From contig JAUYJQ010000046.1 in assembly GCA_030699295.1 (NCBI GenBank), forward strand, positions 1 to 9,116: a DNA stretch of 9,116 nucleotides. Direction: 5' to 3'. Numbering within the stretch: the stretch's first letter is position 1; each line of letters opens with the position of its first letter. The position numbers and the translations under genes are program-made. Source of the stretch: Candidatus Beckwithbacteria bacterium. Its GTDB lineage: Bacteria; Patescibacteriota; Microgenomatia; UBA1400; CG1-02-47-37. This document shows positions 5,536-9,116 of this stretch, one piece after another. The notes under the pieces are model-generated. The model saw only the letters and a program-made list of their open reading frames with translations. It made no database searches and was not told where the DNA came from.

Positions 5536-7866
5536 ATGGATCCGGTGACAACTTTAATCGAACAAGCCAAGTATCTGGTTTTTTTGGCTTTTTTAATCGG
5601 CTTGGGCATTGTCGGTTTGGTCGGCGTCGGTTATGTCTTGCTGCAGCTGCTAAAATTCAGGAATCGGGAAAAACGCTCGTTGGAATACGTTGTTTTACAG
5701 GTGGCGGTGCCGCGGGATAACGAGATTAAAATCGACGCTGCTGAACAGATGTTTGCCTCTTTGTTTTCGATTAAAGGCGGCGGCGGCTGGCTGAGTTTCT
5801 TAAAACCCGAAGACCATTTGTCATTTGAAATCATTGCCAAAAAAGAAGACATCCGTTTTTACGCGGCCATGCCGGAACGATTAAGAGACTTAGTGGAAAA
5901 GCAAATCCACGGAGCATACCCGGGCGCCGATGTTCGCGAAGTGGACGAGCCAAGCATTTTTACCGATCATGGCAAAGTCGCTTTTGCCCAACTTAAACTC
6001 TCCAGTAGTTCCTTTTACCCGTTAAAGATTTACAAGGACTTACCGGTTGACCCTTTAAGTACGATTACTGCGGCGATGGCCAAGATGGGGGATAACGACG
6101 GTTTGACTCTGCAGGTACTGATCACGCCGGCGGATAATAAGTGGCAAAAGGCCGGCCGGGCATATATTTCTAAAACCAAAAAAACCGAGTCAGACCCGGA
6201 AAAGGCCAAGTATAACGTTGACCCGAAGACCTACGAGGAAATAGAGAATAAGTGCTCTAAGCCCGGATTTGAAACTACTGTCAGGATCGTGGTGAACTCG
6301 ACGAGTAAGGAATCAGCCCAAGCCCATTTAGCTAACATGGTGGGGACTTTTTCCCAGCTTAGCTCCGACCACAACCATTTTTCCAAAACCAAAATCAGGA
6401 TTAAAAATCTGTGGATGATCGACTTTATCTACCGTTATCAACCGCTGTTTGGTGCCAAAAGCATTTTGTCGGTTGAAGAACTATCGACTATTTTTCATTT
6501 TCCTAACAAGAGTGTGGAAACGCCGCACATTTTTTGGCTCAATGCCAAACGGGCGCCGGCGTCGGCCCTGATCCCTAAGTCAGGCATGTATCTGGGAAAA
6601 AGCGTTTATCGGGGAGTCGACCGGCCGGTTTATATCTCCGAAGACGACCGGATGCGCCACCTTTATATTATCGGCAAGACCGGGGTGGGTAAGTCGGAAC
6701 TATTAACCGACATGATTATGCAGGATATTCGCGAGGGTAAGGGCGTTTGTTTTATTGACCCGCACGACACCGTCGAAAAAATAATGGAAATGATCCCGCC
6801 GGAGCGGGCCGAAGACGTCATTTACTTTAATCCCTCGGATACTGAGCGGCCCTTAGGCCTGAATATGCTCGATGCCCGGACCGAAGAGGAGAAACATTTT
6901 GTCACCACTTCAATCGTAGGCATGATGTACAAACTTTATGATCCCCACAAAACCGGCATCATTGGCCCGCGATTTGAGCACGCGGTCAGAAATGCGATGT
7001 TGACGGTCATGAGCGAGCCGGGGAATACTTTTGTCGAAGTGGTTCGGGTTTTAACTGACTCGCGCTATGTCCAGGAACTGCTGCCCAAAGTGACCGACCC
7101 GATTGTCCGGCGCTACTGGACTGATCAGATTGCCCAGACTTCAGACTTTCATAAATCCGAAGTCTTGGATTACATTGTTTCTAAGTTCGGCCGGTTTGTC
7201 ACCAATAAAATGATGCGTAACATTATCGGCCAAAGTGAAAGCTCGTTTAATTTCCGCCAAGTCATGGACGAGGGTAAGATTCTGCTGATCAACCTGGCTA
7301 AAGGCCGGATCGGCGAGGAAAACTCCAACTTCCTGGGTTTGATTTTAGTGCCCAAAATTTTAATGGGGGCGATGAGCCGCCAGGATATTCCCGAAGAGCA
7401 GCGCAAACCCTTCTATCTATACGTCGACGAGTTCCAAAACTTTGCTACGCCGGACTTTGCCCAGATTTTATCTGAGGCCAGAAAATTTAGATTGTCTCTG
7501 ACCGTGGCTAATCAGTTCATCGGCCAGGTGGAAGAAGATGTCAAAAATGCCATTTTCGGCAACGTCGGCACAATTATGTCTTTTAGGGTCGGTGTCTCGG
7601 ACGCCAACTATTTACAGCACGAATACCAGCCGACTTTTACCGAGACCGACCTGATTAATATTGAGCGATTCAACGTCTATATTAAAACTTTGGTTAATAA
7701 CGAAACCGTGCCGCCGTTTTCCATGGATTTGACTAAAGACATGGGTAAAATTAAAGAGGCACGCAGTCCCAAGGTGGCGGAAATGATCAAGCAATTATCC
7801 CGTCTAAAATTCGGCCGGGACAGAAACGTCATCGAAGCCGAAGTGGCCCAAAGATCAAAGCTTTAA
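5536..7866 (+). CDS. Membrane-anchored VirD4/TraD-like (type IV secretion coupling protein / HerA-FtsK superfamily) ATPase, 776 aa
   Basis: A hexameric P-loop ATPase of the kind that moves DNA or proteins across the membrane. Seen: one long hydrophobic segment (about 13-39, YLVFLAF through VLLQLLK) anchoring the N-terminus; a large domain of unknown fold (about 45-340) with strand/helix alternation; then the motor, with Walker A GKTGVGKS (380-387), FIDPHD (406-411) where coupling proteins have a DP-x-G-D motif, Walker B FYLYVDEFQNF (626-636) with Asp631/Glu632, and VANQF (657-661) at the sensor Gln position. The C-terminus is basic and mixed. Start ATG 5536 abuts the previous stop, with AGGAAAG (5524-5530) five bases upstream. 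No relaxase, VirB4 or pilus gene is in the window, so a conjugation role is not shown; a stand-alone translocase for DNA, or a pilus- or competence-linked motor, is equally possible. Superfamily is secure, the biological role open. Confidence 0.88.
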   Translation: MDPVTTLIEQAKYLVFLAFLIGLGIVGLVGVGYVLLQLLKFRNREKRSLEYVVLQVAVPRDNEIKIDAAEQMFASLFSIKGGGGWLSFLKPEDHLSFEIIAKKEDIRFYAAMPERLRDLVEKQIHGAYPGADVREVDEPSIFTDHGKVAFAQLKLSSSSFYPLKIYKDLPVDPLSTITAAMAKMGDNDGLTLQVLITPADNKWQKAGRAYISKTKKTESDPEKAKYNVDPKTYEEIENKCSKPGFETTVRIVVNSTSKESAQAHLANMVGTFSQLSSDHNHFSKTKIRIKNLWMIDFIYRYQPLFGAKSILSVEELSTIFHFPNKSVETPHIFWLNAKRAPASALIPKSGMYLGKSVYRGVDRPVYISEDDRMRHLYIIGKTGVGKSELLTDMIMQDIREGKGVCFIDPHDTVEKIMEMIPPERAEDVIYFNPSDTERPLGLNMLDARTEEEKHFVTTSIVGMMYKLYDPHKTGIIGPRFEHAVRNAMLTVMSEPGNTFVEVVRVLTDSRYVQELLPKVTDPIVRRYWTDQIAQTSDFHKSEVLDYIVSKFGRFVTNKMMRNIIGQSESSFNFRQVMDEGKILLINLAKGRIGEENSNFLGLILVPKILMGAMSRQDIPEEQRKPFYLYVDEFQNFATPDFAQILSEARKFRLSLTVANQFIGQVEEDVKNAIFGNVGTIMSFRVGVSDANYLQHEYQPTFTETDLINIERFNVYIKTLVNNETVPPFSMDLTKDMGKIKEARSPKVAEMIKQLSRLKFGRDRNVIEAEVAQRSKL

Positions 7867-7874
7867 ATTTGGTG

Positions 7875-7880
7875 TAAAAT
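7875..7880 (+). promoter_or_regulatory. Possible -10 element for the tRNA gene
   Basis: TAAAAT (7875-7880) lies 12 bases before the mature tRNA 5' end, so a transcript would start near 7887 with a leader of about six bases. No convincing -35 is seen 16-18 bases upstream, where the ATPase gene's 3' end lies. The tRNA may instead be cut from read-through of the ATPase transcript. Confidence 0.3.
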
Positions 7881-7892
7881 AGAGCTGCGAAT

Positions 7893-7966
7893 AGGCCGGT
7901 AGCTCAGTCGGTTAGAGCGTCAAGCTTATACCTTGAATGTCGCTGGTTCGAGTCCAGCCCGGCCTA
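7893..7966 (+). tRNA. tRNA-Ile with anticodon UAU (reads AUA)
   Basis: A complete 74-nt cloverleaf. Acceptor AGGCCGG (7893-7899) pairs perfectly with CCGGCCT (7959-7965); U8-A9 are 7900-7901; D stem GCTC/GAGC (7902-7905/7915-7918); anticodon stem TCAAG/CTTGA (7920-7924/7932-7936) is fully paired; loop CTTATAC (7925-7931) puts TAT at 34-36; variable loop ATGTC; T stem GCTGG/CCAGC (7942-7946/7954-7958) with loop TTCGAGT. The discriminator is A7966, and the next bases are CAA, so CCA is not encoded and must be added. The A1-U72 pair, the AGGC start and A73 resemble E. coli tRNA-Ile(GAU), supporting Ile identity. AUA codons are used here (for example 3055-3057 in nrdJ). Most bacteria read AUA with a CAU-anticodon tRNA modified by TilS; a UAU anticodon is uncommon. 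The facing gene's stop is only four bases past the tRNA end. Confidence 0.95.
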
Positions 7967-7970
7967 CAAT

Positions 7971-8204
7971 TTATTGACTCGCCGCCAGGCGGGCAAGAAA
8001 CTTTTTTACCTGTTGAGCTCCCCACATCTGGGTTTGTAAAAATCCTATAACGTCTTCTTTTGTAACATTGCCGGTCGGGTCAGCCCCTAAGCAACTTACT
8101 TTTCCTTCGCAACCATTATTAAGAGGACATGTTGCCGGGATTTCTACTCCAAAAACCGGCGCGGCTTCTTGGGCAACTTGAAAAACTTCACACTTAGGGG
8201 GCAT
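7971..8204 (-). CDS. Unknown 77-aa cysteine-containing protein downstream of the recombinase
   Basis: Not recognised. The start is ATG at 8204-8202 on the minus strand: it follows the recombinase TAA after one base and has GGAAGAG (8218-8212) seven bases upstream, inside the recombinase 3' end. Good spacing supports genuine, coupled translation. The protein has four cysteines, Cys5, Cys26, Cys32 and Cys38, the last three spaced CX5CX5C, which could hold a metal or form disulfides. A Gly/Asp/Pro-rich turn follows (about 34-46), then a C-terminal helical segment from about 48 that ends LARLAASQ. No signal peptide or membrane segment is seen. Its last codons contain a GC-rich palindromic word related to the one in nrdJ, so the C-terminus may have been altered by that element. 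Its placement suggests a recombinase-linked accessory protein or an unrelated passenger gene. Confidence 0.6.
   Translation of the reverse strand: MPPKCEVFQVAQEAAPVFGVEIPATCPLNNGCEGKVSCLGADPTGNVTKEDVIGFLQTQMWGAQQVKKFLARLAASQ
7981..7998. repeat. GC-rich palindromic word in the C-terminal codons of the 77-aa gene
   Basis: CCGCC (7982-7986) and GGCGG (7988-7992) are inverted around a single A, and the following GGGCAAG matches the flank of the nrdJ word at 3121-3127. Read on the minus strand, the two words share CTTGCCCGCC and TGGCGG, with this copy lacking about seven internal bases. It encodes Leu-Ala-Arg-Leu-Ala-Ala. A T-run at 8002-8007 lies too far from the short stem for a clear tRNA terminator. 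Relationship to the first copy is plausible but short. Confidence 0.4.
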
Positions 8205-8205
8205 T

Positions 8206-9051
8206 TTACAGCTCTTCCAGTTTGGCCGGGGCGGCTTCGGATTTTTTAACAAAGGCTAAATATTTTTCAGTGGTGGAAAGGCGTTTGTGGCCGACCAGGC
8301 GGCTAACCATGGTTAGGGGTGTGCCGGCCTCTAGCTGGTGGGCGATAAAGGTGTGCCGTAAATCATTGACCCTGGCGGTTTTGACTTCGGCTAATTTAAA
8401 ATAGCGGTCGACGGCGGTGCGGATATTTCTGATCAAAAACGGCCGGCCGGTTTTGGTCACAAACACGGCTTTGGCTTTGGTTTTGGGCCGGAACTTTAAA
8501 TAACTGGTCAGGGCCGCAGCCGCAGCCGGATTTAAAGGTACTTGGCGCTGGGGGTGGGATTCGTAGGCGCGGACCATGATTTTATCCGAGTCAACGTCTT
8601 CCAGATTCAAATTAGCCAGCTCTCCAATCCGGATGCCGGTTTGGAGCAGGAGTTCGACAATAGCGTAAATGCGCGGGTCCGCGTGGCAGGCGTCCCGCAA
8701 ACTGCGGTATTCCATCTTGGATAAAATCCGCGGCGGTTTGATGTCATACTTGGGGTGTTCGACTCTGGCAGCCGGGTTTTCGGTGATAATTTTTTGGCTT
8801 AAAAGATAGCGGCAGAAAGTTTTAATGGAGTTTAACTTTCTGGAAATGGACTTGGCGGTGTACTTTTGAGTTGATAAACCTTTTTTAAAGGCTTCAATGT
8901 GGTCCTGGGTTAAGGCCTGGGGTTGGGTAATTTTTTCTTTGGCTAAAAATTCAAATAATTGGTCCACGTCTTTGCCGTAAGCCAGGATGGTAGCCGATGA
9001 GCGGCCCCGTTGTTTGAGGTTATCCAGAAAATCAGTTAGAATTTTATCCAT
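8206..9051 (-). CDS. Tyrosine recombinase (XerC/XerD/phage integrase family), 281 aa
   Basis: Cuts and rejoins DNA through a covalent 3'-phosphotyrosine. I chose ATG 9051-9049; a TTG at 9060 would add three residues. Domains: N-terminal SAM-like core-binding domain about 1-90 (AYGKDVDQLFEFL, SISRKLNSIKTFCRYLL), catalytic domain about 105-265. Catalytic residues seen: Arg141 in TGIRIGEL, Arg232 in NDLRHTF, His255 in VGHKRLS and nucleophile Tyr264 in TTEKYL, nine residues after His255 as usual. Two positions differ from XerD: the beta-hairpin Lys (XerD K172) aligns with Glu164 in AYESHPQRQVPL, and the HxxR His aligns with Asn229. Length is close to Xer proteins (about 300). It could be a chromosomal Xer-like resolvase or the integrase of an element; the nearby tRNA makes integration possible, but no duplicated att site is visible. 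It is followed one base later by the 77-aa gene. Confidence 0.93.
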   Translation of the reverse strand: MDKILTDFLDNLKQRGRSSATILAYGKDVDQLFEFLAKEKITQPQALTQDHIEAFKKGLSTQKYTAKSISRKLNSIKTFCRYLLSQKIITENPAARVEHPKYDIKPPRILSKMEYRSLRDACHADPRIYAIVELLLQTGIRIGELANLNLEDVDSDKIMVRAYESHPQRQVPLNPAAAAALTSYLKFRPKTKAKAVFVTKTGRPFLIRNIRTAVDRYFKLAEVKTARVNDLRHTFIAHQLEAGTPLTMVSRLVGHKRLSTTEKYLAFVKKSEAAPAKLEEL

Positions 9052-9076
9052 AAATACCAATCAGGCAGAAGCGACT

Positions 9077-9095
9077 TATAATAGCAATCAGGAGG
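9077..9095 (+). promoter_or_regulatory. Possible -10 element and ribosome binding site of the + gene starting at 9100
   Basis: TATAAT (9077-9082) reads as a -10 on + and overlaps, base for base, the recombinase -10 on the other strand. No good -35 is visible around 9053-9060. AGGAGG (9090-9095), four bases before ATG 9100, is the strongest Shine-Dalgarno match in the window. A transcript beginning near 9089 would carry just this site as its leader. Confidence 0.4.
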
Positions 9096-9106
9096 GTTAA
9101 TGTCAA
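9078..9106 (-). promoter_or_regulatory. Strong promoter of the recombinase operon
   Basis: On the minus strand a perfect TTGACA (9106-9101) is followed after exactly 17 bases by TATTAT (9083-9078). Transcription would start near 9071, giving a leader of about 20 nt before the recombinase ATG at 9051 without an obvious Shine-Dalgarno site. The -35 overlaps the start of the probable + gene at 9100. Confidence 0.7.
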
Positions 9107-9116
9107 TCGGTAAGAA
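9100..9116 (+). CDS. Probable start of a gene running off the window end
   Basis: ATG 9100 opens a frame encoding Met-Ser-Ile-Gly-Lys before the window ends. Support is the AGGAGG at 9090-9095 and an upstream TATAAT; five codons are too few to name a product. It would be divergent from the recombinase, with its start codon lying inside the recombinase promoter. The purine-rich stretch could be a chance feature of that promoter's spacer. Confidence 0.4.

Noticed and set aside
7981..8007. Hairpin plus T-run as a tRNA terminator
   Set aside because: The stem has only about four to five pairs and the TTTTTT begins eight or more bases after it, unlike a functional intrinsic terminator.
1..9116. 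CRISPR arrays, insertion sequences, rRNA genes and alternative genetic code
   Set aside because: No spaced direct repeats, transposase motifs or rRNA core sequences were seen, and TGA ends four clearly defined genes (1070-1072, 3265-3267, 4500-4502, 4786-4788).

Overview
The window looks like a bacterial chromosome segment, most likely from a Candidate Phyla Radiation (Patescibacteria/Parcubacteria-like) genome. This is an inference from gene content: class II ribonucleotide reductase without visible B12 synthesis, a stand-alone VirD4/TraD-like ATPase behind a small unknown protein, GC-rich palindromic words inside and between genes, mostly weak Shine-Dalgarno sites, and a tRNA gene without encoded CCA. 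TGA, TAA and TAG all act as ordinary stops, so the code is standard and not the UGA-glycine code of Gracilibacteria/Absconditabacteria.

Bases 1-4502, all on +, form a deoxynucleotide/B12 block. It holds the C-terminal half of one adenosylcobalamin-dependent ribonucleotide reductase (NrdJ), then a second complete, divergent NrdJ joined to it by an ATGA overlap. A 76-nt imperfect palindrome follows, then a Maf-type nucleotide pyrophosphatase and a corrinoid adenosyltransferase, which makes the cofactor NrdJ needs. The genes overlap or sit close together and probably work as one unit: imported cobalamin is adenosylated, the reductases make dNTPs (or dNDPs), and Maf may remove aberrant nucleotides.

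Bases 4499-5174 hold a Phd/YefM antitoxin and a VapC PIN-domain toxin, with a near-consensus promoter overlapped by an inverted repeat that is a good autoregulatory operator candidate. Bases 5179-7866 hold a 113-aa unknown protein and a membrane-anchored 776-aa VirD4/TraD-like ATPase, which abut and are probably co-transcribed.

Bases 7893-7966 are a tRNA-Ile with anticodon UAU, an uncommon bacterial solution for AUA decoding. Facing it on the minus strand are a 77-aa cysteine-containing unknown protein and a tyrosine recombinase with two non-canonical catalytic positions, driven from a TTGACA-17-TATTAT promoter. A probable + gene starts at 9100, inside that promoter, and runs off the window. 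There is no rRNA gene, CRISPR array or insertion sequence. No stretch over 300 bases lacks a gene.
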